A stretch of DNA of 64,000 nt from Nostoc sp. ATCC 53789 (GTDB lineage Bacteria; Cyanobacteriota; Cyanobacteriia; Cyanobacteriales; Nostocaceae). The DNA lies in the NCBI RefSeq assembly GCF_009873495.1, contig NZ_CP046707.1, forward strand, positions 1 to 64,000, written 5' to 3'. The notes beneath the pieces were generated by a model, which saw nothing but the letters and a program-made list of their open reading frames with translations, was not told the DNA's origin and did no database searches. Made by a program: the position numbers and the translations under genes. Positions 16,833 through 25,605 of the stretch are shown here, piece by piece; the first letter of the stretch is position 1; every line of letters begins with the position of its first letter.

Positions 16833-17918
16833 ATGATTAGCTCATTACGGCTGCTAAATTTTAAAGCATTTGAGAATCAATTAGTTGAATTCAAATCGCT
16901 TACCTTACTCTCTGGTTATAATAGCACTGGTAAATCCTCTGTATTGCAAGCACTATCGCTGCTGCATCAATCTTACCAGCAAAATTTACTACAAAACACT
17001 GGCTTATTGCTCAATGGGAACTTGGGAAATATTGGCACAGCTAAGGATGCTTTATATGAAAATGCAAAAGAAGACTATGTTGGATTTGAGCTTATTTTTA
17101 AAAATGAAACTAAAGGAATATGGCACTTTAACTACAACTCATTAGAGAGAGAAGCTGATGTTTTAGAGATTGGATTCAAATCTGTTGATGCCGATGTTTA
17201 TCATTCAAGCATTTTCAGTAAAGAATTTCATCACCTTCAATCAGAACGTGCAACAACTGCATCAGGAATCTTAAATTACCAAAGGCGAGAACTTAGACAA
17301 ATTGGGGCGCTTGGCGAATATGTAGCACATTTTATTTATACCTACGGTAATCAACCAATCCCTATTGCTCAACTCGCTCACCCGCAAGCAAAATCAACAA
17401 ATTTGCTAGACCAAGTTGAAGCATGGATGGGAGAAATAAGTTCTGGTCTACGCATCCAAGTTGACGCACATCTAGATATGGATTTGGTTAACTTGAAATT
17501 TAGTGACCCTATTGGATACGGCATTACCTACGTTTTACCAATTATCGTGGCAATCCTAGCATCCAGTCCGGGTGCATTAATTCTGATTGAACACCCAGAA
17601 ACTGGACTCCACCCCCAAGCACAAACAAAGCTGGGTAAGCTGTTAGCGCTGGCTGCTAACTGTGGCGTTCAAGTGGTGGTAGAAACTCATAGCGACCAGA
17701 TTTTAAACGGCATTCGTCTTGCTGTGCATGGTGGTAACATTGAGTCAGAAGATGTGCAATTGCATTACTTTCAACGTCAAGAAAACCAAGGTCAAGCTTT
17801 TATTAAAGTTGTGTCGCCACGCATTAATAAAGACGGCAGAATTGACCGATGGCCTGATGGGTTCTTCGATGAATGGGAAAACAGTTTAACAGTTTTATTA
17901 GAACCTGCAAAAATATAA
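16833..17918 (+). CDS. AAA ATPase with DUF3696-type C-terminus
   Basis: The ATG at 16833 (MISSLRLLNFKAF) is the natural start, giving 361 residues. There is a Walker A (GYNSTGKSS, about 28-36), an SMC/RecF-like signature and Walker B (ALILIEHPETGLHPQAQ) and a switch (VVVETHSDQILNGIRLAV). The end has RIDRWPDGFFDEW, typical of the DUF3696 group. Such OLD/RecF-like ATPases often power defence systems and need a partner. The next gene starts 4 bases later and is the obvious candidate. Confidence 0.85.
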   Translation: MISSLRLLNFKAFENQLVEFKSLTLLSGYNSTGKSSVLQALSLLHQSYQQNLLQNTGLLLNGNLGNIGTAKDALYENAKEDYVGFELIFKNETKGIWHFNYNSLEREADVLEIGFKSVDADVYHSSIFSKEFHHLQSERATTASGILNYQRRELRQIGALGEYVAHFIYTYGNQPIPIAQLAHPQAKSTNLLDQVEAWMGEISSGLRIQVDAHLDMDLVNLKFSDPIGYGITYVLPIIVAILASSPGALILIEHPETGLHPQAQTKLGKLLALAANCGVQVVVETHSDQILNGIRLAVHGGNIESEDVQLHYFQRQENQGQAFIKVVSPRINKDGRIDRWPDGFFDEWENSLTVLLEPAKI

Positions 17919-17922
17919 CTTT

Positions 17923-18264
17923 ATGAACGATATTACACAAACACAAACAATTTTGCTTAGACAAGAAGCTAAAGCAAATTTAGATAATTTAGTTAACAAT
18001 TTACAAACAATACAATCTTTATTACAAGAAGGTCAAAACCTAAGAATAGAAAATATCATTAAAGAATCAATATATCTTATTGAAAAGATTATGCCAAATC
18101 TAGCATTTGATGATGCTTTGAAATTGACTTATTTAGTTAGATTCTTAGTGAATTGTCTATTGAATTTAGAAACAATCAGTAGTGATACAGATAAAATCAA
18201 TCAGACTATTCAAGAAATTACTATTTGGCATGATACTGTTATCACAATATTCCAATCCAACTAA
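17923..18264 (+). CDS. Hypothetical partner of the DUF3696 ATPase
   Basis: This is a 113-residue, all-helical, Asn/Ile-rich protein without a recognised domain. It follows the ATPase gene by 4 bases and is probably translated with it. It has no nuclease motif. It could be a subunit or inhibitor of the ATPase; this rests on position alone. Confidence 0.6.
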   Translation: MNDITQTQTILLRQEAKANLDNLVNNLQTIQSLLQEGQNLRIENIIKESIYLIEKIMPNLAFDDALKLTYLVRFLVNCLLNLETISSDTDKINQTIQEITIWHDTVITIFQSN

Positions 18265-18363
18265 TATATTTAAGAAATAGAGATGCATATTAACGCCTAA
18301 TATCAATAAAGACGTAAATGTGTGTAGCGATACCTGCGCTCGTCCGCAGTTATACTATGTCAT

Positions 18364-18846
18364 TTACGACACTTCTAACTCACGTAGCAGCGCCTCATTT
18401 ATCCTTTGTGCCTCTTCCCCACTAGTTTCTACCACATCAAAGGCTTCTTTGACTGCTGCTTGCACTCTAGGCGGCAGCGCTTCAAATTTATCGTTGTTGA
18501 GTATAACAATGCGACAACCGGGGTAAGGGGCAAAATCACCGAAAGGTTCCATCCCTGATGTCATGAGCAATTTGCTAAGTTCTACAATAGAATGGCGAGG
18601 CTTCTGGTTGTCCTCAGTGCTGTTAATTTCGGATGCAAAGTAACCACACAGCCAACTGAGGCTATCAATGTCTTTTTTTAAAGCTGCAACCGTACCATCT
18701 AAGACTTGCTTGTTGAGCTTAACAGGCAGATTGTCAAAAATTTGGTCTAAGGCTTCTGGCTGTCGCTTGTAGCAACAACGCACCGCAGATTCAACAAGTT
18801 TATCGATTTTAGTGGGTTGGGGTTGCCCAAATCCTTTGCCAGACAT
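18364..18846 (-). CDS. Hypothetical protein
   Basis: This is a 160-residue helical protein. The start is MSGKGFGQPQPTKIDKLVES, followed by a Cys-containing helix (AVRCCYKRQPEALDQIF) and a middle with SWLCGYFASE. The C-terminal third has PYPGCRIVILNNDKFEALPP. No known domain is seen. It is convergent with the ATPase pair, with a 100-base gap. Confidence 0.6.
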   Translation of the reverse strand: MSGKGFGQPQPTKIDKLVESAVRCCYKRQPEALDQIFDNLPVKLNKQVLDGTVAALKKDIDSLSWLCGYFASEINSTEDNQKPRHSIVELSKLLMTSGMEPFGDFAPYPGCRIVILNNDKFEALPPRVQAAVKEAFDVVETSGEEAQRINEALLRELEVS

Positions 18847-19231
18847 GGTAGTTGGTATATTTGATACTAATTAGTATATTTGATACAGGGATTTTAGCAG
18901 GATTTGGGGTTGTGAGGTGGCGATGTTTACTTTAAGGGCTGCGCCTACACTCTTTGGGCTTTCCTCTAAGAAAAAGTTGAAGTTACACCGCTATGTTCAA
19001 AGCTTCTGGCAATTTGGCATCACAACTCTCTAAATTGCCGTTTAAATGAGATATCGATAGAACAGAACAGTCACAAATCGCCAGTTGTTGACCCAACGCT
19101 GTAGAACTCAGCAGCCAACCCACAGCGCTCGGTCATCGCTTCACTACAACTGGTTAGTAATGTACTAAAAAACACATAGTAAAGATGGTATGGCGTACCC
19201 ACCAACAGCCTGCGACCACTTGCAGTTTCCT
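18847..19231. other. Gene-free stretch
   Basis: It holds a GGGCTGCGCCTACAC-type interspersed repeat followed by TTTCCTCTAAGAA near 18930-18975, and a second TTTCCTCTAAGAA word just before the end. An open frame at 19071-19310 is built partly from this repeat and overlaps the acetyltransferase; I do not call it. Confidence 0.6.
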
Positions 19232-19813
19232 CTAAGAACCTGTTAAATAATTCGTCTGCCAGTCGCTTTTGAGAATCCCGTAGTCCACAATATCTACGTA
19301 TTCGTTCCATCTAAATTTGTGTTGACGGCGACAACCCTCGTAAACCATACCAATTTTTTGCATAACTTGTCCTGATGCGGGGTTATGAGAAAAGTGTCGG
19401 GCATGAATGCGGTGGAGCCCCAATACCTCAAAGCCATATCGCAATATTTCTTTTGCCGCTTCTGTACAGTAGCCTTGCCCCCAATAGGGTTTTCCTATCC
19501 AATAGCCCAACTCGGCATGGTTATGTTCAAGGTTGATTTGCAAGCTGATCGCACCACACAACACACCAATATCACGCAGCACAATCGCTAAGTTCACAGA
19601 TTTTCCCTCTTTGAAGGCTTTTTGATGGGTTTTAATCCACTCTTGGGCCATACCGTCTTGGTAAGGATGGGGAATAGTTAAGGTCATAGCGGCAATTTCT
19701 TTTACACCAGCCAAGCATTGTACTTCAGGTGCATCTGCAAGGGTGAAGGCTCTCATGACAAGTCTTTGTGTCTGGAGAGTTGGCTGCTCGGCTGTGTAAA
19801 TGCTGGTGTTCAT
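19232..19813 (-). CDS. GNAT N-acetyltransferase (RimJ/RimL type)
   Basis: The ATG at 19811-19813 (MNTSIYTAEQPTLQTQRLVM) is the likely start, giving 193 residues. ETxRL-like TQRLVMRAF opens the fold, ELGYWIGKPYWGQGYCTEA carries the acetyl-CoA loop, and GFEVLGLHRIHARHFSHNPAS followed by MQKIGMVYEG is the usual C-terminal block. These enzymes acetylate N-termini of proteins or small amines; the substrate is not predictable. An upstream extension of 37 codons is possible but lacks family similarity. Confidence 0.9.
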   Translation of the reverse strand: MNTSIYTAEQPTLQTQRLVMRAFTLADAPEVQCLAGVKEIAAMTLTIPHPYQDGMAQEWIKTHQKAFKEGKSVNLAIVLRDIGVLCGAISLQINLEHNHAELGYWIGKPYWGQGYCTEAAKEILRYGFEVLGLHRIHARHFSHNPASGQVMQKIGMVYEGCRRQHKFRWNEYVDIVDYGILKSDWQTNYLTGS

Positions 19814-19920
19814 AGACCTAAAAAACGTATATTTCTGATTTCGCTTATTTGGGGTTGGGGCCTTTGGCACGGTGATACCCAATTGCTTAATTTCCTTGCT
19901 TGAATGAAGGATAAACACAA

Positions 19921-21786
19921 TCAAATTACTGCTACTTTACCTAATACTGTCTCCAAACGGCTGGTGAATTGTGAGGAGCGATCGCAAGTCATAATCAACT
20001 GCTCAATCGCCCGTGTCATCGCCACATACAATAGTCGAGCTTCTTCTTCTGGTGTACCGTGTCCGTACTGGTCAGGTATATAACCAATACCAGGAATAAG
20101 CACCACTGGGAACTCTAACCCTTTAGATGAGTACATGGTTATGAGTTTGATGCTTTGTTCGGCTGGGTGATAGTTGCGGCTGTCACTATTGGCATTTACC
20201 CACTCTATTGGGATTTGGGCTTGTTGGAAACTGTTGTAAATGTTTTCGCCCATAAAGTTGGAGCGATAGATAATTGCTATTTCGTTCCAGGGGATATCTC
20301 GCTCGTGTAATTGTTGCACTCGCCCTGCTAGGTAATCTACCTCGTGTTTAAAACTGGGTAAACGGATCAGGTCTGGTTTGGGGCCTTGTCGTCCTGCACT
20401 AGTCGGTTCTACCAATACCACTTGGTCATCATCCCCGGTGGTAGGAGTCATCACTTCTTTAGCAAATTCATACGCCACCCCCAATACTTGAGCCGTGTTG
20501 CGGTAGTTGAGTTTAAAAATAGTTGTGCGTCCCTGTGCCTGAATACCCACGCTCTTAAAGCTAAATTTCTTAGTGCGTTGTTCACCGTAAAGGTTTTGGG
20601 CATCGTCGTAGAGGATAAGCAAAGAATTGGTTTCGGGATTGACCATCTGGGCAATTAATTTGAGCCACTCTGGTTTAAAGTCGTGGCCCTCGTCGAGCAT
20701 TACAGCGCCATAAGTGCCAGCCGGTATCAATTTAGCATCAACGGCAGTAATTACTCTTTGAACTAGTTCTTCTATATAAGCTTCACCTTGATAATCTCTA
20801 GAGTCGGGTCTAGGAATGTTGTATTTTTTTAGTAAATCCATACACCAGCCATGAAAATGTCGTACTTTAATGCGACTGATTTTGTGCGGGTCTTCTTGAA
20901 CCACCTGCCGGAGTTTGGCAGCAAGAGAGACGTTGAAGCATAGCACCAAAATTGCTTTATTACTGACTTGAGCAAGGTGCTGGCAACGGTAGGCTAAAAT
21001 CATGGTTTTGCCGGAACCAGCCACACCATGAATTACCCGATGTCCATCACCTAAACTTCGTGCCAGTTGCTCTTGCTGCAAGTCCATAATTTTGAGAATG
21101 TCGGGGATTTGCAACTGCGGCGATTCTTCAGTGGCCGCGGTGTCAAACTCAATCTTGGAAGTAATCCGTAATTCTGGGAAGATATGCCAACGGATTCTAT
21201 CTATTTGGCTGCTGGTGAGTGTCTTGCCAAATTGATATGCCGATAAATCCCAAATTCGCTGCTGAAATTCGCCTGCATCTGTGCTTGGGAGCATTTCATC
21301 TTTGCAGATCACTAAATGTTTCTCAAATACTGCTGTTAGTTCACTTTCATTGAATGCTTTGCGGGTGATGTTGGTGAACACGACCCCATAACCATAGGGA
21401 ATGACCAGTTTACCTTGATAATTACCTTCCTGCTGCACCAGGGCGGGGTCTTTTTCTAGCATCTTGTTGACTGCTAGGGCATAATCTCTTGCTTGTTGTA
21501 GTGGGTGTTGGACTTCCTTGACCCCATTCTCAGTAATTATTGTGACTGTGGAGGGATTGATACTCTTAATAGTGTCGAGTTTCCAGTCTTTCACCTCCAG
21601 AATAAATAAGCCCCGGCTGGGATGCAGCACGATAAAGTCTGGGTGCAATTGCTTTTTACCTACTGGCACGTCATACCACAGCAGATAATCATTCTCTAAT
21701 TTTTCCTCTAAGCGCTGCGCTAACCTCCTCTCGCCAGAGGTCATCCGCATTGAGCAGCTATTAAATGAGGGAATTAGAGTAGCCAT
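19921..21786 (-). CDS. NERD-domain UvrD-like helicase
   Basis: From ATG at 21786 the protein has 621 residues. An N-terminal NERD nuclease-related domain has D50 in HPDFIVL and E64/K66 in ILEVKDW, a PD-(D/E)XK-like set. A superfamily 1 helicase follows: Walker A GVAGSGKT (254-261), Walker B LDEGHDF (about 364), then YSSKGLEF and LLYVAMTRA near the end. NERD-helicases process DNA and several belong to phage defence. Codons upstream of 21786 derive from an interspersed repeat, so I exclude them. The PD-(D/E)XK gene lies upstream in the same direction. Confidence 0.9.
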   Translation of the reverse strand: MATLIPSFNSCSMRMTSGERRLAQRLEEKLENDYLLWYDVPVGKKQLHPDFIVLHPSRGLFILEVKDWKLDTIKSINPSTVTIITENGVKEVQHPLQQARDYALAVNKMLEKDPALVQQEGNYQGKLVIPYGYGVVFTNITRKAFNESELTAVFEKHLVICKDEMLPSTDAGEFQQRIWDLSAYQFGKTLTSSQIDRIRWHIFPELRITSKIEFDTAATEESPQLQIPDILKIMDLQQEQLARSLGDGHRVIHGVAGSGKTMILAYRCQHLAQVSNKAILVLCFNVSLAAKLRQVVQEDPHKISRIKVRHFHGWCMDLLKKYNIPRPDSRDYQGEAYIEELVQRVITAVDAKLIPAGTYGAVMLDEGHDFKPEWLKLIAQMVNPETNSLLILYDDAQNLYGEQRTKKFSFKSVGIQAQGRTTIFKLNYRNTAQVLGVAYEFAKEVMTPTTGDDDQVVLVEPTSAGRQGPKPDLIRLPSFKHEVDYLAGRVQQLHERDIPWNEIAIIYRSNFMGENIYNSFQQAQIPIEWVNANSDSRNYHPAEQSIKLITMYSSKGLEFPVVLIPGIGYIPDQYGHGTPEEEARLLYVAMTRAIEQLIMTCDRSSQFTSRLETVLGKVAVI

Positions 21787-21820
21787 AAATGGTAGATGTT
21801 TATATGGTTTTTTAAGGGGT

Positions 21821-21847
21821 GCGTAGCTTGCCGCCGTAGGCATCGCT
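21821..21847. repeat. Interspersed repeat GCGTAGCTTGCCGCCGTAGGC type
   Basis: The unit GCGTAGCTTGCCGCC followed by GTAGGCATCGCT recurs with few changes at 29638, 48686, 57382 and elsewhere in either orientation. It sits in the leader of the helicase gene and creates a false N-terminal extension. Confidence 0.8.
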
Positions 21848-21896
21848 CCTACTGTTAGTCTTCCCTTAAAAATGGGTGCGATCGCCCCATCCCACC

Positions 21897-22388
21897 CTAC
21901 AGTTGCTCCATCTTAATCCCCGCCACTTCCAACATCACCGTAGTAATCGGCACAAGCCGCCCCACAGTGGTGTAATAGCTATTCCCTACGGGTGTTGTAG
22001 TCGAACGCTCCCGAAACCGCCGCATGGTAATCAAAAACCACTCCCGCGTCTTGGGCATCGGTAGCCTATACAACTGGCGAGTATTGACAAAGTAGTAAAA
22101 TAGCCAATCTGCTTCAGTGTACATAAAGCAGCCGGGGGTTCCACGTTCTAAATTGCTGTGAGTTTCAAAGAAGAGGTTACGAGTTTTATTCCACCTATCG
22201 CCCTTAATCTCAATCAAAATTTCGCTATTCTGAGTTGTCCAGATGAGGTCAACATCTCTGCGCTGGTAATCTGGGTTATCCTCAACGTTAACAACACTAA
22301 TAGTTTCTGGTTTGGAGTAAAGCCAAGCCTCGATGTCAGCAGCAGCCAGCTTTGCCACTTCTTGAGCTTCGTGCATGGTGTAGGTCAT
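21897..22388 (-). CDS. PD-(D/E)XK nuclease-like protein
   Basis: From ATG at 22386-22388 (MTYTMHEAQEVAKL) it has 163 residues. RRDVDLIW with D45/D47 and ILIEIKGDRW with E60 and K62 fit a PD-(D/E)XK active site. The rest (GTPGCFMYTEADWLFYYFV) matches Holliday-junction or restriction-type folds in general outline. It lies upstream of the NERD-helicase in the same direction, with a 110-base gap holding a repeat. The two may cooperate; this is inferred. Confidence 0.65.
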   Translation of the reverse strand: MTYTMHEAQEVAKLAAADIEAWLYSKPETISVVNVEDNPDYQRRDVDLIWTTQNSEILIEIKGDRWNKTRNLFFETHSNLERGTPGCFMYTEADWLFYYFVNTRQLYRLPMPKTREWFLITMRRFRERSTTTPVGNSYYTTVGRLVPITTVMLEVAGIKMEQL

Positions 22389-22724
22389 GGCTGTATCTCC
22401 AGAGCAAGGCATACTAGTTTATTATTTCACTTTCATTGCCAGAGCGATCGCCCTCTCTTTGAGCGAATATCCTAGCTAAAAGCATTCTTAGAGGAAAACT
22501 TAAAGAGTCAGTGACCAAACAAGGTAGATATGCTCCCGACGCATAGCGGCTTTTCGTCAAACATCGCCTGGTGATAGGTGGGTCGCTTCACTCTACACTT
22601 TCTTGATGCATAACCAAGCAATATAAATTATACAGATATCTCGTAAGCGTTCAGATTTATTCTTCAGACATTGCTAGGTAAAACTAATAGTATTCAAACA
22701 CTTTTATAATTGCACTCAAGAATG
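22389..22724. other. Gene-free stretch
   Basis: It holds a TTCTTAGAGGAAA word near 22488 and a CGACGCATAGCGGC-type repeat near 22540. No gene is supported. Confidence 0.6.
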
Positions 22725-23297
22725 CTAAACATTTTGAAGTTCCAAAGAATGATATATGCTGCGAAGATGCTTTAAAGCTCTTTCTTTGCGTTTACGCAAT
22801 GTTGCTTCATTCTGAACTTCCTTCCCTTGTAAAATTAAATGCAATTTAATTTCCTTCCATGATAAATCTTTGATCATCTTCAATCTCAAAATTTCTTTTT
22901 CTTCTGGCTCTAACTTTTCAAAGGCTAGGTTTACTCTTTTGAATAATTCCTCTTCAATTTCTTCAGAAACGGTAAGCCTGCAATTAACATGAAATTCAAT
23001 CATGCTTTCATCAAGTTGTGAAAATCTGTTACGTTCTCGGCTCTGTTCCCTAATGATGTTATAAGCTGTTGCTCGAACCCAAGCAAGCGGTTTATCAATG
23101 TGTTCACCTTTTGCCATAAGTTTGATTCCACGCATATATGCCTCATTTAGTACCCAGGTAGGACTATAAGAATTACTGAGATTGAATTGGGCAAGGCTGC
23201 GCTTAATGAAAGCTAACATCGAGTGGGCAGAAGAACTCCCAGAATCAAGCAAGACCTGAAATTCTGTGTCAAATGCCTTACGACCACAAGATAGCAT
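22725..23297 (-). CDS. RNA polymerase sigma factor, ECF-like
   Basis: The protein has 190 residues. Region 2 spans about 40-95, with KPLAWVRATAYNIIREQSRE as the -10 recognition helix. Region 4 spans about 125-185, with LEPEEKEILRLKMIKDLSWK and a downstream Arg/Lys helix (LRKRKERALKHL). No region 1.1 or 3 is evident, as in ECF or compact group 3 factors. It is divergent from the gene at 23637. The shared 340-base gap has three GTCACAAAA-type words that could be its own targets. No anti-sigma gene is next to it. Confidence 0.85.
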   Translation of the reverse strand: MLSCGRKAFDTEFQVLLDSGSSSAHSMLAFIKRSLAQFNLSNSYSPTWVLNEAYMRGIKLMAKGEHIDKPLAWVRATAYNIIREQSRERNRFSQLDESMIEFHVNCRLTVSEEIEEELFKRVNLAFEKLEPEEKEILRLKMIKDLSWKEIKLHLILQGKEVQNEATLRKRKERALKHLRSIYHSLELQNV

Positions 23298-23369
23298 CCG
23301 ATTGCCTCCAGTTAACTAAGTAGGAAGTGTTACGGCTTCTTATTCGGTTGAAAAATGGATTAACTTTAC

Positions 23370-23515
23370 TTGTTAGTGACAAAAATGATTTTTTTGTGAC
23401 TTGTTAATAAAATTTTTCTAAATTTTCGCCATTAGCGGTCACAAAAGTAAAAAATTTTCACTATTCATTATGTAAGGTCACAAAACTAAAACATTCTCAC
23501 TGTATAATAGGAGGT
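23370..23515. promoter_or_regulatory. GTCACAAAA repeats between divergent genes
   Basis: GTCACAAAA occurs at 23438-23446 and 23477-23485 on the plus strand. Its complement TTTTTGTGAC lies at 23391-23400, and GTGACAAAAA at 23376. A TGTATAAT box at 23501-23508 is a good -10 for the rightward gene. The arrangement suggests an operator for the sigma factor gene and its neighbour. Confidence 0.5.
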
Positions 23516-23636
23516 TAACCAAGCCAAATATGTTCACAAACTGGAAATTAAAAGGATACTGCGTATCTCTAACGAATTCTACAACTAGATGGATATGTAA
23601 GTCCGAACAGAATTTGGTGATAAGGAGCTAGTACCA

Positions 23637-23963
23637 ATGGTCAATTTTTCTTTCTCAAAGGAAATTAAAAATCCAGAGTTACCATTAACTCATGAGCAGA
23701 AGAACATTATCCGAGAGTATTGTTCTTTAGCAAGTCTAAGTAGTTTATCAGAATCAGAAGCACAACGGATAGCAGATATCCTAGAAATCGCTCAAATAGA
23801 CCAAATACTTGATTTTTGGATGACAGAAGCCGACTATGTTATTGGTCATAATTTAAACCTAATTCATGAAAATGAACAGAAGAATTTCCAAGCTAGATTA
23901 AGAGAATATCTAGTAACTGATTGTGGGGGTTTGAAGCAAATTACTTTTCGGCATACCAAGTAA
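23637..23963 (+). CDS. Hypothetical protein divergent from the sigma factor
   Basis: It has 108 residues, is acidic and helical, and shows SESEAQRIADILEIAQIDQI in the middle. GGAGCTAG stands before the ATG. No family is recognised. It is followed by a strong terminator. It shares the control region with the sigma factor gene, so it may belong to that regulon or modulate the factor. Confidence 0.6.
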   Translation: MVNFSFSKEIKNPELPLTHEQKNIIREYCSLASLSSLSESEAQRIADILEIAQIDQILDFWMTEADYVIGHNLNLIHENEQKNFQARLREYLVTDCGGLKQITFRHTK

Positions 23964-23976
23964 ATTTGTCTGATAA

Positions 23977-24014
23977 ACTAAGAACATAGTCACAAGACTA
24001 TGTTCTTAGTTTTA
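23977..24014 (+). terminator. Strong intrinsic terminator
   Basis: A 15-bp perfect stem (ACTAAGAACATAGTC with its complement) closes an ACAA loop, followed by TTTTA. It ends the 23637 gene and may also work on the reverse strand. Confidence 0.9.
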
Positions 24015-24061
24015 TAATCAGAGTTTCATCCCACCTAGATTATGCTGATTGAAAACTTAGA

Positions 24062-24211
24062 CTACAAAACAACTACCACGCAAAGTATAGCTACTAGTGT
24101 TAAACAGTAAGAGGCAAACATTAAATAGGCAACAACCGCCGCCATTCCCTCAGTTTTTTGCTCTTTAATACTGCCGAGCTTGGATGCAAATGAATTAAAT
24201 AATCGAAGCAT
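24062..24211 (-). CDS. Small membrane protein
   Basis: It encodes 49 residues. After a basic start (MLRLFNSFASKLGSIKEQK) comes one hydrophobic span of about 28 residues (AAVVAYLMFASYCLTLVAIL and more). This is a plausible single-pass membrane peptide of unknown role, too short for confident assignment. Confidence 0.45.
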   Translation of the reverse strand: MLRLFNSFASKLGSIKEQKTEGMAAVVAYLMFASYCLTLVAILCVVVVL

Positions 24212-24615
24212 ATTTATCGCTCCAGAATTATGTTTACCTTCAATAATTAGTGATAGCTGCTATTAATATGTGACTGGTTTTAATACTGCTAATCACTGCT
24301 CTCCGTCTTGGTATAAAAAAAATCACGGTGCGATGACGTAACCGACCGCCGTAATCATAATTCTTCCAGTAGATGAGATAAATCATTAAAAATGCATATA
24401 CTGCAATTATCAAGCAATGAATTTATTAGCTCCTAGTTTTAGACCAACTAGGAGCTTTTTTATTAATTATCTATCTCAGTTAGGGGGTATATCACCAGAA
24501 GTAACAGCATTCATCCTCAAGGCTATTAATAATTGGTTCTGTTGGTAGAAGAAATGTCAATGTTTGGATTGCTATTGTGTATTTGTTGGTAAAAAACGTT
24601 TATAAAATTAAAACA
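24212..24615. other. Gene-free stretch with terminator
   Basis: It holds the hairpin at 24429-24461 and an ordinary AT-rich leader upstream of the next gene. No gene is supported. Confidence 0.6.
24429..24461 (+). terminator. Intrinsic terminator
   Basis: GCTCCTAGTT pairs with AACTAGGAGC across a 7-base loop, followed by six T residues. No gene is visible directly upstream, so it may end a short untranslated RNA from the preceding gap. Confidence 0.85.
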
Positions 24616-24888
24616 ATGAATATTCTTGCTTGGATTGTTTTAGGTCTAATTGCTGGTGCTATTGCAAAGGCTATCTACCCCGGTCATCAAGGCGGCGGAA
24701 TTCTCGGAACAATCTTATTAGGAATTATTGGTGCTTTTGTTGGTGGTAGTTTGGGTGTATTCTTCAGTACAGGAACCTTGACATTAGCCGCCCCCACACT
24801 CAGCATTCCCGGTATTGCAGTAGCGGTTCTTGGCGCAATCGTTGCGGTATTTTTGTGGAACTTGCTAAATCGTCGCAGTGCAATCTAA
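24616..24888 (+). CDS. GlsB/YeaQ/YmgE family membrane protein
   Basis: From the ATG at 24616 it has 90 residues. The sequence is MNILAWIVLGLIAGAIAKAI, followed by GGGILGTILLGIIGAFVGG and a last hydrophobic span ending LWNLLNRR. This three-helix, Gly-rich pattern is the transglycosylase-associated protein family, an inner membrane protein often induced by stress. The alternative start at 24577 adds 13 residues without family similarity. Confidence 0.9.
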   Translation: MNILAWIVLGLIAGAIAKAIYPGHQGGGILGTILLGIIGAFVGGSLGVFFSTGTLTLAAPTLSIPGIAVAVLGAIVAVFLWNLLNRRSAI

Positions 24889-24970
24889 GAAATTAAATTG
24901 GAATCAATTAATAGTAAACATCAGGGAATTCATTGCACTATATTTTATCCCTGAATTTAATTAAAACAGT

Positions 24971-24998
24971 AGCGCTTACCTATATTTAGGTAGGCGCT
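24971..24998. repeat. Hairpin downstream of glsB-like gene
   Basis: AGCGCTTACCT pairs with AGGTAGGCGCT around ATATTT, with one G-T pair. There is only a short T stretch after it. It could be a weak terminator or RNA-stabilising hairpin. Confidence 0.6.
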
Positions 24999-25122
24999 AT
25001 TATCATAGCGATCGCTCTTGCGGGTAAGCATCACACTTATTCAATTACCATCACCGGATAGAGTCAGAGAAGGAAAATTAATGATAGTTTGAGATGATGG
25101 AACGCTTATCTCAACCCCCGAA

Positions 25123-25605
25123 GTGAAAAAGTCACTATTAATCGCCCTAATCTTCACCGCCTGTACAGCCGTGTCACCAATCAGCATTGCTGGTACTGTC
25201 CCAAGTTCAACCCATGCCATCAAAATGTCTTCATTTAACCTTAGTTCCCAAAAATGGCAAAACCGCGTGCTACTAGTGTTTGCACCGTCGGGTGATAACC
25301 ATAGCTATCAGCAACAGATGCAGTTATTTAACCAGCACCAAAACGGTTTTACAGACCGGGATTTAGTTCTCGTTCAGGTTTTGGCAACAGATAAAAGCTA
25401 TGCCAACGGACAGCCAATAGATGAATCTTCTGCTGCCAATTTGCGAAATCGCTTTGGGGTTGATCAAGAAAATTTTCGTATTATTTTGGTAGGCAAAGAT
25501 GGTGGTGTTAAGCGCAGTGATACAAAACCTGTCCAGGCAGCAGCAATTTTTGAGCAAATTGACGCTATGCCCATGCGCCAGCAAGAAATGCGCTCTTCGA
25601 GGTAG
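25123..25605 (+). CDS. DUF4174 domain secreted protein
   Basis: The GTG start gives 160 residues. Residues 1-23 (MKKSLLIALIFTACTAVSPI) form a signal peptide. The rest has WQNRVLLVFAPSGD, DRDLVLVQVLA, and LRNRFGVDQENFRIILVGKD, a thioredoxin-like DUF4174 fold without the CxxC pair. It ends with EQIDAMPMRQQEMR, the usual DUF4174 end. It probably acts in the periplasm; the activity is unknown. Confidence 0.85.
   Translation: MKKSLLIALIFTACTAVSPISIAGTVPSSTHAIKMSSFNLSSQKWQNRVLLVFAPSGDNHSYQQQMQLFNQHQNGFTDRDLVLVQVLATDKSYANGQPIDESSAANLRNRFGVDQENFRIILVGKDGGVKRSDTKPVQAAAIFEQIDAMPMRQQEMRSSR

Noticed and set aside
19071..19310. 79-codon open frame on the minus strand
   Set aside because: It overlaps the acetyltransferase gene in another frame and includes a repeat with TTTCCTCTAAGAA.
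23370..23515. Transposon end of the Tn7-like type
   Set aside because: The GTCACAAAA words do not match those ends and no transposase or tniQ-like gene is nearby.
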